A stretch of DNA of 64,000 bases from Lacticaseibacillus jixianensis (GCF_003946485.1 NZ_RHOJ01000010.1:27832-91831), one strand, 5' to 3'; counted from the first letter of the stretch, positions 43,015-51,183 are shown. The notes: generated by a model from the letters alone, not told the origin. Program-made: numbers and translations.

Positions 43015-43075
43015 AAAAAAGCTGCCAAGGGCCGGGGCCGTCTGGGGGCCGTTGGGACAGGACGTGGCAGCTTTT
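43015..43075 (-). terminator. Long terminator-like hairpin (minus strand)
   Basis: AAAAGCTGCCA / TGGCAGCTTTTTT on the minus strand encloses a ~37-nt GC-rich loop. It could end transcripts from the minus-strand gene at 43524 after they cross the CIP elements. Confidence 0.5.
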
Positions 43076-43090
43076 GGGCGGTCGGGCTAG

Positions 43091-43516
43091 GTGCGCGAAG
43101 CCCTCGCAGCCTGGTAGTTGCGCTCCGGGTTCGCAACGGGGGAGCATCCAGCTACGCCAGCGGCCTCGCCGCCAAAGACCAGCGGCAATGCCTCTGGCTA
43201 GGCTGGCTGTCCCCCTAAGTGCGCGAACCCTTCGCAGCCTGTAGTTGCGCTCAGTCGAGCAACGCCCGAGCACCTAGCTACGCCCCACGCATCGCCGGCA
43301 AAAAACGCCGACAATGCGTAGGGCTAGGCTAGGTGTCGGGCTAAGTGCACTCGACTTCGCAGCCTGTAGTTGCGCTCCGGGTTCGCAACCTGTAGTTGCG
43401 CTCAGTCGAGCAACGCCCGAGCACCTAGCTACGCCCCACGCATCGCCGGCAAAAAGCGCCGACAATGCGTAGGGCTAGGCTAGGTGTCGGGCTAAGTGCG
43501 CTCGACTTCGCAGCCT
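43091..43516 (+). repeat. CIP element array: three copies, a stub and a partial copy
   Basis: Stub 43091-43112; copy A 43113-43240 (arms GGGTTCGC / GCGAACCC, second helix GGGGGA / TCCCCC); copy B 43241-43365 (AGTCGAGC / ACTCGACT); a 25-bp fragment of A's 5' arm 43366-43391; copy D 43392-43516, nearly identical to B. In B and D, CACCTAGC pairs perfectly with GCTAGGTG. The A-arm fragment between B and D shows that a block was duplicated and then partly deleted. Confidence 0.88.
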
Positions 43517-43523
43517 GGTTTTT

Positions 43524-43730
43524 TTATTTTCCTTTTGGCTTGTGTTCCATGTAGTCGCGGAGGCTGGCCACGACGCTTGGTTCTGGCTGCTCACGCATTG
43601 CTTTGATGTTGTGGATGTGCTCCACCGATACGTGACTATTTAGTGCCATCTCCGTGTCCGTGAGGTCGTTCTTACGCTGGAACTCGATGATCTCGCGGGA
43701 AAAGGCGCTCAGTTGGTCTTTTTCATTCAC
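43524..43730 (-). CDS. Small LBP_cg2779-like protein with HTH-like segment
   Basis: 68 residues from a GTG start (AAGGAGG 9 nt upstream); the longer ATG reading to 43781 has no ribosome site. DQLSAFSREIIEFQRKNDLTDTEMALNSHVSVEHIHNIKAM resembles the helix-turn-helix of the short 'LBP_cg2779 family' proteins of lactobacilli. It may bind DNA, but no function is known. It is divergent from the SOS-controlled gene at 43887, and the LexA box lies about 90 bp upstream of its own start. Confidence 0.65.
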   Translation of the reverse strand: MNEKDQLSAFSREIIEFQRKNDLTDTEMALNSHVSVEHIHNIKAMREQPEPSVVASLRDYMEHKPKGK

Positions 43731-43807
43731 TAGTGTGAACCTCCTTGATTCATGTTCTACGTCTAGTATACCGAATTTCAAATAAAATGCGCAGCGAACT
43801 TACTTAC

Positions 43808-43836
43808 TTGCAAAAACGAACGCATGTTTGTATAAT
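43808..43836 (+). promoter_or_regulatory. SOS promoter: TTGCAA-17-TATAAT
   Basis: -35 TTGCAA (43808-43813), 17-bp spacer, perfect TATAAT (43831-43836). The spacer is filled by a LexA box. Confidence 0.8.
43817..43830. promoter_or_regulatory. LexA (DinR) SOS box
   Basis: CGAACGCATGTTTG matches the Gram-positive LexA consensus CGAACRNRYGTTYG at every position and lies exactly between the -35 and -10 hexamers. Confidence 0.85.
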
Positions 43837-43886
43837 AAAAGTAAGGGAATTATTGTCGATGGTCTTGGTGAAAGGAGCTGGTCGCA

Positions 43887-44194
43887 TGGACCGCCTTGCT
43901 TATCTGAATACCTTGGCTGAAGCGCAAGCCACCCCGATGCGGGTGCGCCGCTTTGAGAACAAGAACGTGATCATTCGCCGCAACCTGGCGAACCACCGGG
44001 GGCTGACGACAGAAGTGTGGAACGCGTGGCTGCAGAAGATGCTGCTGCCATATTCCGGGTTTGAGCCGATCATCGAGGTCGATCGCTTTGGTGATGACCC
44101 CGACATTCGCTTCTTCAGTGAGACTCAGCTGCCGGATGCGATTCACTTTATCTTGACCGGCAGCCGTGAGCATCAAACCGCCGCCGCTGAATAA
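43887..44194 (+). CDS. SOS-regulated protein of unknown function (102 aa)
   Basis: 102 residues, start ATG 43887 with AAAGGAG 7 nt upstream; the longer reading crosses the promoter. Sequence MDRLAYLNTLAEAQATPMRV, then RRFENKNVIIRRNLANHRGL and WNAWLQKMLLPYSGFEPIIEVDRFGDDPDIRF. It is mainly charged, likely small alpha/beta, with no membrane segment. No known SOS protein (YneA, UmuC, YolD) fits. The perfect LexA box in its promoter is the only functional lead: it should be induced by DNA damage. A terminator follows. Confidence 0.72.
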
Positions 44195-44204
44195 GAGATG
44201 ATCG

Positions 44205-44229
44205 AAGCCAGGCCAAGTGCCTGGCTTTT
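44205..44229 (+). terminator. Terminator of the SOS gene
   Basis: AAGCCAGGC / GCCTGGCTTTT. Confidence 0.75.
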
Positions 44230-44259
44230 AACTTGCAAAAAGTCAGTACTTTTCTGTTT

Positions 44260-44276
44260 ACTTATTATTCGTAAGT
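44260..44276. promoter_or_regulatory. Inverted repeat upstream of the lactate oxidase gene
   Basis: ACTTA-TTATTCG-TAAGT, about 50 bp before the start; a possible operator. The regulator is unknown. Confidence 0.35.
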
Positions 44277-44323
44277 GATAAGATGGGGCTTGTAAATAAA
44301 TCATCTATTTGGAGGCATTCATC

Positions 44324-45439
44324 ATGACATTGACCAATGGGTATGAACAAAGCGACCGTGAGCAGAAACTGAACATTGTCAACCTGCCAAGTCTTGAAGC
44401 AGAGGCGAAGAAGATCATCCCGACCGGCGGCTTTGGTTACATTGCCGGTGGGTCTGAAGACAACTGGACCCTGCGCCAGAATACGGCGGCGTTTGGGCAC
44501 CTGCAGATCGTCCCGAAGGCGTTGTCTAACATCGAGCAGCCTTCGACGGCAACGCGGGTCTTCGGCATTGACCTGAAGACGCCGATCATGATGGCGCCGA
44601 CCGCGGCGCAGGGCCTGGCCCACAGCCAAGGAGAAAAAGACACCGCGCGCGGGGTCGCGGCCGTTGGCGGCCTAATGGCGCAAAGCACGTACTCTTCAAC
44701 GTCGATCGCCGACACGGCAGCCGCGGGCAATGGCGCACCGCAGTTCTTCCAGCTCTACATGAGCAAGGACTGGACCTTCAATGAAAGTCTGCTGGATGAA
44801 GCGGTCAAGGCCGGCGCCAAGGCGATCATCCTCACCGTTGACGCGACGGTCGATGGCTATCGTGAAGCTGACATTATCAATAATTTCCAATTCCCGATCC
44901 CGATGGCCAACCTAACGAAGTTCTCGGAAGGCGACGGTAAGGGCAAGGGCATCGGCGAGATCTACGCCAGTGCCGCCCAGAAAATCTCTGAGGCAGACGT
45001 GCGCCGGATCGCGGACTACACGCACCTGCCGGTGATCGTGAAGGGCATCGAATCGCCGGAGGACGCGCTGCGGGCCATTGGCGCCGGCGCCGCCGGGGTC
45101 TACGTTTCAAATCACGGCGGCCGTCAGCTGAACGGGGGGCCAGCCGCGATCGACGTGCTGCCGGCCATCGCCAAGGCCGTTAACCACCAGGTCCCGATCA
45201 TCTTTGACTCCGGCGTGCGCCGCGGCAGTCACGTCTTCAAGGCACTGGCCGCCGGCGCTGACCTTGTGGCCATGGGCCGGCCAGTGATCTACGGTCTGGC
45301 TTTGGGTGGTGCACAGGGCGTGCAATCCGTCTTTGAGGAACTCAACCACGAGCTGGAGATCACGATGCAGCTTGCTGGCACCAAGACGATCGAAGATGTG
45401 AAGCACGCACCGCTGACTCACTTCAATTACGCCGACTAA
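44324..45439 (+). CDS. lctO: L-lactate oxidase (alpha-hydroxyacid oxidase, FMN)
   Basis: 371 residues, similar to the ~374-residue Aerococcus enzyme. FMN/substrate motifs: GGFGYIAGGSEDNWTLRQN (Tyr), IMMAPTAAQGLAHSQGE, FQLYMSKD (Tyr), LTVDATVDGYREAD, PVIVKGIESPEDA (Lys), VSNHGGRQLNG (catalytic His and Arg) and FDSGVRRGSHVFKALAAGADLVAMGRP. It oxidises L-lactate with O2 to pyruvate and H2O2. Start ATG 44324 follows GGAGG by 8 nt. Followed by its own terminator. Confidence 0.92.
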   Translation: MTLTNGYEQSDREQKLNIVNLPSLEAEAKKIIPTGGFGYIAGGSEDNWTLRQNTAAFGHLQIVPKALSNIEQPSTATRVFGIDLKTPIMMAPTAAQGLAHSQGEKDTARGVAAVGGLMAQSTYSSTSIADTAAAGNGAPQFFQLYMSKDWTFNESLLDEAVKAGAKAIILTVDATVDGYREADIINNFQFPIPMANLTKFSEGDGKGKGIGEIYASAAQKISEADVRRIADYTHLPVIVKGIESPEDALRAIGAGAAGVYVSNHGGRQLNGGPAAIDVLPAIAKAVNHQVPIIFDSGVRRGSHVFKALAAGADLVAMGRPVIYGLALGGAQGVQSVFEELNHELEITMQLAGTKTIEDVKHAPLTHFNYAD

Positions 45440-45447
45440 GCATGGCA

Positions 45448-45475
45448 AGCCGCCGAGGGGACTCGGCGGCTTTTT
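45448..45475 (+). terminator. Terminator of lctO
   Basis: AGCCGCCGAG / CTCGGCGGCTTTTT. Confidence 0.88.
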
Positions 45476-45620
45476 AATGGGCGAAGCCACGGCCGGCGCA
45501 AATCAGTTCCGCGCGGCGGCCCTGATGCTCCTGGATCTCGGTAGCGCCGGCCCGCTTTGCAGTCTGAAAGCTTTTCCATCGCCCAGCTGACGGGTTATAC
45601 TGAAGGCAGAGGTGAGCGCG

Positions 45621-46091
45621 ATGACAATTTTGATCCTGTACGAATCTGTGACTGGTAACGCCAAGGGCATGGCTCGTATTCTGCAACTGTTCTTTGAGCG
45701 GGCCGGCGCCACGGTGACGGTCGGCCAGATGCAGCAGACCGATGCGGCCGAGATGGCGAATTACGACGCCGTGATCATCGCCACCTACACCTGGCTCGGT
45801 GGGATCGTTCCGCCACCGGTGAATGATTTCTACGAGGATATTCCGCAGGTTGATTTGAGCAGGCCCGTGGTGGTCGGCGTTGCCGGCACCGGTGATCCGT
45901 GGTACGGCAAGGATTACAACACCGCGCCAGACCTGTTTGACGCCGCCTTTGAAAAGGCCGGTGCGGTGATCGGTGCCGCCCCGGTCAAGATCGAGCAGGG
46001 CGCCGAGAAGTCGGACATGCCAGCGTTCGCCGCTTTTGTTGACGCAATCATCGCGAAAGTCAAGGAAGTGCAGACTAAGCCGAAGGAGTGA
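45621..46091 (+). CDS. Flavodoxin
   Basis: 156 residues. Begins TILILYESVTGNAKGMARIL, the FMN phosphate loop (S/T-x-T-G-N), with IIATYTWLGGIVPPPVNDFYED as the first isoalloxazine loop and GVAGTGDPWYGKDYNTAPDLF as the second. Soluble one-electron carrier. ATG 45621 follows GAGGTGA. First of three closely spaced genes (6-nt gap, then a 1-nt overlap), so the two small proteins after it are probably made with it. Confidence 0.92.
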   Translation: MTILILYESVTGNAKGMARILQLFFERAGATVTVGQMQQTDAAEMANYDAVIIATYTWLGGIVPPPVNDFYEDIPQVDLSRPVVVGVAGTGDPWYGKDYNTAPDLFDAAFEKAGAVIGAAPVKIEQGAEKSDMPAFAAFVDAIIAKVKEVQTKPKE

Positions 46092-46097
46092 GAAGAG

Positions 46098-46328
46098 ATG
46101 GAAGAAACAGTATTCTTTAACCCCGGGGACGCCATTGCCAGCGACTACGATTTCCAGGCGGCGCGGCGCTCGGCCGAGATTTTCAAGGTGGATCACGCCT
46201 CGACCAAGGGCCTGATCGTGGCCAAGGATGGCAAGGGGCACTTCGACGTTTTTTACGAAGGCAGCAACACCGACCCGAATGCTGGCAAGGAGCCGCCCAC
46301 CAAGTACACGATCCTGGCGCACCTGTGA
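46098..46328 (+). CDS. Small protein of unknown function, downstream of flavodoxin
   Basis: 76 residues: EETVFFNPGDAIASDYDFQAARRSAEIF, then KGLIVAKDGKGHFDVFYEG and a Pro-rich end PPTKYTILAHL. Soluble. It may be a beta-rich single domain. No family was recognised. GAGTGAGAAGAG precedes ATG 46098. Lies between flavodoxin and a small membrane protein in one operon. Confidence 0.6.
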   Translation: MEETVFFNPGDAIASDYDFQAARRSAEIFKVDHASTKGLIVAKDGKGHFDVFYEGSNTDPNAGKEPPTKYTILAHL

Positions 46329-46507
46329 TGCGGGCCAAACTTTGGCTCACGCTGGCCGGCGGGCTGGTTCTGGCGTCTGGGGCGGCCGGGGAGTGGCAGC
46401 TGCTTAAGGCCCTAGTGCCAAACCCCTTCTTGGTCGGACTCCTTGGGCTTCTGCTTGGCGCGACCATCGCTGCGCTTATCGGCTTGTGGTGGCCTAAGAA
46501 GAATTAA
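46328..46507 (+). CDS. Small membrane protein (59 aa)
   Basis: 59 residues with two hydrophobic helices (LWLTLAGGLVLASGAAGEW and FLVGLLGLLLGATIAALIGLWW) and a PKKN tail. Its ATG overlaps the stop of the preceding gene (TGATG), which indicates translational coupling. Function unknown. Confidence 0.6.
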   Translation: MRAKLWLTLAGGLVLASGAAGEWQLLKALVPNPFLVGLLGLLLGATIAALIGLWWPKKN

Positions 46508-46530
46508 TCGTGCGCGGCGCACTTGGGCTG

Positions 46531-46539
46531 TGCTATACT
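46531..46539 (+). promoter_or_regulatory. Extended -10 promoter of the PPOX-like gene
   Basis: TGC TATACT, 38 bp before ATG 46578. Confidence 0.5.
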
Positions 46540-46577
46540 AATACGGTAACTAAAAGTAAGCGAAGGGATCTGATTTC

Positions 46578-46982
46578 ATGGCAACTTTGACGCAAGAAAT
46601 GAAAGATATGATCGGTTCACAACTCAACTTTTTGGCCACGACCGATGAAAACGGCAACCCGCAGGTCGGGCCAAAGGGAACGATGCGCGTTTTCGATGAC
46701 ACGCACCTAATTTACAATGAAGAAACCGGCCGCCACGCGTGGCACAACTTGCAGCAAAACGGGAAGGCCGCGGTGGCCAGCGTTGACCGCAGCAAGCTGA
46801 AGGGCTTCCGGTTTGAAGGCACCGTCGCGATCCACAAGGATGACCAAATCTTTGAAGACGCGCAGGCCTTCGCCAAAAGCAAGCACCTGCCGGCCGCGAT
46901 CGCCGCAGTCGTGATCTCGGTCGACCGCATCATCAAGCTCGACGCCGGCCCGGATGCCGGCACGGTCATTGAAGAAGGTTAA
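46578..46982 (+). CDS. Pyridoxamine 5'-phosphate oxidase-like flavin-binding protein
   Basis: 134 residues. TQEMKDMIGSQLNFLATTDENGNPQVGPKGTMRVFDDTHLIYNEET is the split-barrel FMN-binding fold of the PPOX-like family; KGFRFEGTVAIHKDD follows. Many members bind FMN, F420 or haem, and the reaction is unknown. It is too short and lacks the residues of true PdxH. Monocistronic with a promoter and a terminator. Confidence 0.82.
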   Translation: MATLTQEMKDMIGSQLNFLATTDENGNPQVGPKGTMRVFDDTHLIYNEETGRHAWHNLQQNGKAAVASVDRSKLKGFRFEGTVAIHKDDQIFEDAQAFAKSKHLPAAIAAVVISVDRIIKLDAGPDAGTVIEEG

Positions 46983-47004
46983 CTGCTGCCTCGCAAAGCA
47001 GTGC

Positions 47005-47044
47005 AAAAGACACCCCGGCGAATTGATTCGCTGGGGTGTCTTTT
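47005..47044. terminator. Bidirectional terminator
   Basis: AAAAGACACCCC / GGGGTGTCTTTT enclosing a further GCGAAT / ATTCGC stem. Confidence 0.88.
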
Positions 47045-47055
47045 GGTGTCTATCA

Positions 47056-47730
47056 TCAGGCGGTCGGCTGACCGACGCGCTGCTCATGGCTGGTCACGAT
47101 CAACTGGGCGATCGCCTTGGCGATGTTGGCGTTGCGCAGGATCGGCCCGTGGGCGTAGCTGCCAAAGGTGTTCTTGTAGCGCATCCCCTCAACGCCGTCG
47201 TCAGGGTTATTGCCGTAGCCCTGCACCATTTTGCCCAGCGGGCGGAGCATCTGCTTGTCATCGAAGTAGGTGCGGCCGCTGTGGTTCTCAAACGCCTTGA
47301 CGGTCCCAAACTCGGTGGTGAATTCGGTGTCGCCGATCATGCGCGCGTCTGCCTTGAAAACGGTGTGCAGCGGCAGGATGCCGAGCCCCTTGATGGTGGT
47401 GCCGTCAGCGGTCTTGTAGTAAGCCCCCAGCAGCTGGTAGCCGCCGCAGATCGCCAGCATTGGTCTGCCGGCCTCGATGTACTGCGTCAGCGTCTCCTTG
47501 AAGCGGGGCAGGTCCTTGGCGACCACAGTCTGCTCGTAGTCCTGGCCGCCACCAAAGAAGACAAAGTCGTAGTCGGCCGCGTTAAAGGCGACCCCTAAGC
47601 TGACGTTGTCCACCTGCACCGTGTAGCCCTGCTGATTCAGCCAGTAGCGCAGGATCTTGACGTCACCGCTATCGCCGTAAGTGTTCATCAAGTCTTCATA
47701 TAAGTACGCGATCCGGATCGGCTCTTTCAT
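47056..47730 (-). CDS. gatD: Lipid II isoglutaminyl synthase, glutamine amidotransferase subunit GatD
   Basis: 224 residues. IRIAYLYEDLMNTYGDSGDVKILRYWL at the N terminus is typical of GatD/CobQ-like amidotransferases, with the nucleophile Cys95 in MLAICGGYQLLG and the catalytic His in FGSYAHGPIL (~190). With MurT it amidates D-Glu of lipid II to D-isoglutamine. Oddly murT, which normally precedes gatD as an operon, is absent on this side; MurT must be encoded elsewhere or this is a stand-alone paralogue. Start ATG 47730 follows AGAGGAAG. Confidence 0.85.
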   Translation of the reverse strand: MKEPIRIAYLYEDLMNTYGDSGDVKILRYWLNQQGYTVQVDNVSLGVAFNAADYDFVFFGGGQDYEQTVVAKDLPRFKETLTQYIEAGRPMLAICGGYQLLGAYYKTADGTTIKGLGILPLHTVFKADARMIGDTEFTTEFGTVKAFENHSGRTYFDDKQMLRPLGKMVQGYGNNPDDGVEGMRYKNTFGSYAHGPILRNANIAKAIAQLIVTSHEQRVGQPTA

Positions 47731-47899
47731 GGCGCGCTTCCTCTCTGCATGTCTTGCGCACAATTTTAGCACAGACGCAGGCAAAGGTGAACTCCGCCAG
47801 CCTTGGGCAAAAAGCGGGGCCAGGCGGGCCAGCGACCCCTTCTTCTCCCTCGTCATCAGGTTGTGACGTGCGGCCGATTAAGTTAAACTAGATGGTGAC

Positions 47900-47921
47900 G
47901 TGAAACCGCTAAAAGTTTCAC
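47900..47921. promoter_or_regulatory. GTGAAAC/GTTTCAC inverted repeat upstream of rsmG-noc-parAB
   Basis: Perfect 7-bp arms separated by 8 bp; the left arm lies in GACGTGAAAC, an exact right half of the parS palindrome (TGTTTCACGTGAAACA). Could be a degenerate parS or an operator. No full parS was found by eye in the window. Confidence 0.35.
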
Positions 47922-47949
47922 AATAGACCGGGTGAAAGGAAGCCGACTA

Positions 47950-48678
47950 ATGGACCAAACCGCATTCACGAAGGCCGTCTCAGCACTTGGCATCACGCCG
48001 ACAAAAGAGATGCTGACGCAGTTTGAACAGTACTACGAAGCCCTCGTTTCGGCTAACGCGCACGTGAATTTAACCGCGATCACCGCCAAACCTGAGGTCT
48101 ACCTCAAGCATTTTTACGATTCCCTGACCCTGCTGGTGGCCCTGCCGGAGCTGAAAACGGCCGAAAAGAGCCTGTGCGACGTGGGGGCCGGCGCCGGGTT
48201 TCCGTCTTTGCCGGTGAAAATCGTCGCGCCGCAGCTGGATGTGACGATCGTGGACTCGCTGAATAAGCGCATCGCCTTTTTGGAGGGCCTCAGTCAAGCG
48301 CTGGGGCTGGCCGGCGTGCACCTCTACCACGACCGGGCGGAAACATTCGGCGGCAAGCGCAGCGGCCACCGGGCGGCGTACGACGTGGTCACGGCGCGGG
48401 CCGTGGCCCCGCTGAACGTCCTGGCCGAGCTGTGCCTGCCGCTGGTGCGGTTGGGCGGCCAGTTCGTGGCGCTCAAGGGCAGCAAGGGTGAAGCGGAGCT
48501 CGAGCACGCCAAGGTCGCGTTCGGCGAGCTGGGCGGCAAGCTCCGCGCAGTACACACCATCACCCTGCCGGAAACCGGAGATCCACGGACGCTGATCGTC
48601 GTCGACAAAGTTAAGGCAACGCCGGGCCGCTTCCCGCGGAAACCGGGAACGCCCAGCAAGCAACCGTTAGGAGGTTAG
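47950..48678 (+). CDS. rsmG: 16S rRNA (guanine527-N7)-methyltransferase RsmG
   Basis: 242 residues. SAM-binding CDVGAGAGFPSLPVKI (~80), TIVDSLNKRIAFLEGL and VTARAVAPLNVLAELCLPLV are the GidB/RsmG signatures. It methylates G527 of 16S rRNA. Start ATG 47950 has AAAGGAA 8 nt upstream. First gene of the classical rsmG-noc-parA-parB chromosomal partition cluster, with only 3 nt to noc. Confidence 0.96.
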   Translation: MDQTAFTKAVSALGITPTKEMLTQFEQYYEALVSANAHVNLTAITAKPEVYLKHFYDSLTLLVALPELKTAEKSLCDVGAGAGFPSLPVKIVAPQLDVTIVDSLNKRIAFLEGLSQALGLAGVHLYHDRAETFGGKRSGHRAAYDVVTARAVAPLNVLAELCLPLVRLGGQFVALKGSKGEAELEHAKVAFGELGGKLRAVHTITLPETGDPRTLIVVDKVKATPGRFPRKPGTPSKQPLGG

Positions 48679-48681
48679 ACA

Positions 48682-49536
48682 TTGGCACTCTTTTTTGGGA
48701 AGAAGAAACCACAAAGTACCGGCAAGGTCGTTCAGGAATTGCCGCTGGTCGCCATTGTCCCCAACCGGTTCCAGCCGCGCAAGGTCTTTAGCGAAGAATC
48801 AATCAAGGAACTGGCAGACACGATCTCGGAACACGGGCTCCTGCAGCCGATCGTGGTGCGGGAGTTTGAACCGGACCACTACGAGATCATTGCCGGTGAA
48901 CGCCGGTTTCGGGCGATGCAGTCACTGCATTTTGAAAAGGCGCCGGCCATAGTTCAGAAGATGAGCGACGAGGAGTCCGCCGCCATGGCGCTGATCGAGA
49001 ATCTGCAGCGAGAAGGCCTGTCGCCGATCGAGGAGGCCGAGGCGTACACCGATTTGATGAAGCTCAACGCCATGACCCAGCAGGACCTGGCCAAGCAGCT
49101 GGGCAAGAGCCAGTCGTTTGTCGCCAATAAGCTGCGGCTGCTCAAACTGTCTGACTCCGTGCAGGCGGCCATCATGAACAAGGAGTTGTCCGAGCGCCAC
49201 GGCCGCGAGCTGCTCAAGCTTGACGATTACCACCAGCAGCTGCTGCTGCACGAGATCCTGGCCAACCACTTAACCGTCAAGGAAACCGCTCAGCTGGTTG
49301 ACGAGACGCTGGGCGTCAAGCCGGCCGCGCCGGCCCCGGCGGCGGTTGCCCAGCCCGCAGCGAAAAAGCCGCGGCGCCGCCGCACGCCGATCACCAAGGA
49401 CGCGCGGATGGCCGTCAACACGTTGAACCAGTCGGTGAAGCTGATCAAGGACGCCGGGCTGAATCCCCAGGTGGTCGAAGAGGAAACCCCAACGGCTTAC
49501 CGCTTCACCATCGAGATCCCGAAGGAAAAGAAGTAG
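48682..49536 (+). CDS. noc: Nucleoid occlusion protein Noc (ParB paralogue)
   Basis: 284 residues, TTG start 48682 preceded by GGAGG. Starts with the membrane-targeting amphipathic stretch ALFFGKKK typical of Noc. The ParB-type CTPase box ENLQREGLSPIEEAEAY, GERRFRAMQSL and the HTH (TQQDLAKQLGKSQSFVANKLRLLKL) follow. The C terminus has an Ala/Pro-rich linker (PAAPAPAAVAQPAAKKPRRRR). It binds NBS sites and keeps FtsZ off the nucleoid. It differs from ParB (next but one gene) in the amphipathic start. Confidence 0.9.
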   Translation: MALFFGKKKPQSTGKVVQELPLVAIVPNRFQPRKVFSEESIKELADTISEHGLLQPIVVREFEPDHYEIIAGERRFRAMQSLHFEKAPAIVQKMSDEESAAMALIENLQREGLSPIEEAEAYTDLMKLNAMTQQDLAKQLGKSQSFVANKLRLLKLSDSVQAAIMNKELSERHGRELLKLDDYHQQLLLHEILANHLTVKETAQLVDETLGVKPAAPAPAAVAQPAAKKPRRRRTPITKDARMAVNTLNQSVKLIKDAGLNPQVVEEETPTAYRFTIEIPKEKK

Positions 49537-49545
49537 GAGGGCATC

Positions 49546-50316
49546 ATGGCAGCACATGTGATTGCGATTGCGAACCAAAAAGGCGGCGTTGGCAAGACGA
49601 CGACGACGATCAATTTGGGTGCGTGCCTCGCCAGTGCCGGCAAGCGGGTGCTCATCGTGGACGCGGATGCGCAGGGCAATGCGACCTCTGGCGTCGGCGT
49701 TTCGAAGGCCGACGTCGCCAAGGATATTTACGACGTTTTGGTCTCCGAAGAGCCAATTCAGTCGGCCATCATGAAGACGAAGCACCAAGGCCTGGCGATC
49801 GTGCCGGCAACCATTCAGCTGGCCGGCGCGGAGATCGAGCTGACCAACCAGATGGCGCGGGAAATGCGGCTGAAGTTGGGCCTGCAGCCGGTGCTTGACC
49901 AGTATGATTACGTGCTGATCGATTGCCCGCCGTCCTTGGGCCAGCTGTCGATCAACGCCTTCACTGCGGCCAACTCGATCCTGATCCCAGTGCAAAGCGA
50001 GTACTACGCGCTGGAAGGGCTCAGCCAGCTGCTGAACACTGTGCGCCTGGTGCAAAAGCACTTCAACCCGACCCTGAGTATCGAAGGGGTGCTGCTCACG
50101 ATGTACGACGCCCGGACGAACCTGGGCGCGCAGGTCATCGAAGAGGTCCGCAAGTACTTCGGCGATAAGGTGTACGATGTGGTCATTCCGCGCATTACGC
50201 GGCTGGCCGAAGCGCCGAGCTACGGGCTGCCGATCATCGATTACGACCCGAAGAGCAAGGGCTCAGAAGTGTACGAGGCATTGACCAAGGAGGTGCTAGC
50301 GGCTCATGGCGAATAA
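49546..50316 (+). CDS. parA: Chromosome partitioning ATPase ParA (Soj)
   Basis: 256 residues. Deviant Walker A KGGVGKTTT at residues 12-20, then VDADAQGNATSGVG, DYVLIDCPPSLG and the C-terminal IPRITRLAEAPSYGLPI; all typical for chromosomal Soj. It acts with ParB in origin segregation and DnaA control. AGGAGG is close upstream; parB overlaps its end by 11 nt. Confidence 0.97.
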   Translation: MAAHVIAIANQKGGVGKTTTTINLGACLASAGKRVLIVDADAQGNATSGVGVSKADVAKDIYDVLVSEEPIQSAIMKTKHQGLAIVPATIQLAGAEIELTNQMAREMRLKLGLQPVLDQYDYVLIDCPPSLGQLSINAFTAANSILIPVQSEYYALEGLSQLLNTVRLVQKHFNPTLSIEGVLLTMYDARTNLGAQVIEEVRKYFGDKVYDVVIPRITRLAEAPSYGLPIIDYDPKSKGSEVYEALTKEVLAAHGE

Positions 50317-51172
50317 GAACAGTAAGGGCCTCGGGCGAGGCATCGATGCAATTTTTAAGGACTTTGAAAGTCCCGATCTGACCCTCAACAACGTGGATGA
50401 ACTACCGCTGAAGGATATTCGGCCCAATCCGTACCAGCCGCGCAAGACCTTCGATCCCGAGGCGCTGGCCGAGCTGGCGGATTCCATCCGGACCACCGGG
50501 GTTTTTCAGCCGATCATCGTGCGCAAGAGCGTGGCGGGTTACGAGATCATCACCGGGGAGCGGCGGTTCCGGGCCTCCAAGCTGGCCGGCAAGAAGACCA
50601 TCCCTGCTATTATCCGCAGCTTCGATGATCCGGAAATGATGGAGATCGCCGTGCTGGAGAACCTGCAGCGCGAAGACCTGACCCCGCTTGACGAGGCCCA
50701 GGCGTACGATACCCTGATCAAGAAGCTGAACCTCACGCAGGCGGAAGTCTCAAAGCGGCTGGGCAAAAGCCGGCCGTACATCGCCAACTACCTGCGCCTG
50801 CTGACGCTGCCAGACGCGGTCAAGAAACTGCTGAACGAGCAGAAGCTGTCGATGGGGCAGGCGCGCACGCTGCTGTCGCTGAAGGACAAGAAGCGACTGG
50901 TCCCGCTGGCTAAAAAGACGGTCCAAGATAACTTGACCGTGCGGCAGCTGGAGCGGCTGATCAATCAGCTGAATGAAGGCGCGAAGCCCGCCCGCACCGC
51001 GACCCCGAAATCCCCGTTTTTGAAGGAAAGCGAGCACCAGCTTCAAGACCGGTTCGGCACGAAGGTCAGCATCGCCCAGGGCAAGCAGGGCAAGGGCAAG
51101 ATCGAGATCGATTTTGAAACCCAAGACGACCTGAACCGCCTGCTGGACCTGTTTCATGTGGATCTTGATTAG
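50306..51172 (+). CDS. parB: Chromosome partitioning protein ParB (Spo0J)
   Basis: 288 residues. Begins with a basic GLGRGIDAIF box, then the CTPase motifs NPYQPRKTFD, GERRFRASKLAGK and ENLQREDLTPLDEAQAY, and the parS-binding HTH TQAEVSKRLGKSRPYIANYLRLL. C-terminal dimerisation domain ends LLDLFHVDLD. It loads at parS, slides and recruits SMC. It overlaps parA by 11 nt, so both are translated together. Confidence 0.97.
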   Translation: MANKNSKGLGRGIDAIFKDFESPDLTLNNVDELPLKDIRPNPYQPRKTFDPEALAELADSIRTTGVFQPIIVRKSVAGYEIITGERRFRASKLAGKKTIPAIIRSFDDPEMMEIAVLENLQREDLTPLDEAQAYDTLIKKLNLTQAEVSKRLGKSRPYIANYLRLLTLPDAVKKLLNEQKLSMGQARTLLSLKDKKRLVPLAKKTVQDNLTVRQLERLINQLNEGAKPARTATPKSPFLKESEHQLQDRFGTKVSIAQGKQGKGKIEIDFETQDDLNRLLDLFHVDLD

Positions 51173-51183
51173 GGGGCATCACC

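Noticed and set aside
43113..43240. GGGTTCGCAAC resembling a tRNA T arm, so a possible tRNA gene
   Set aside because: No acceptor stem, anticodon arm or CCA layout; the TTCGC changes in other copies together with its partner strand, so it is just one version of the outer helix.
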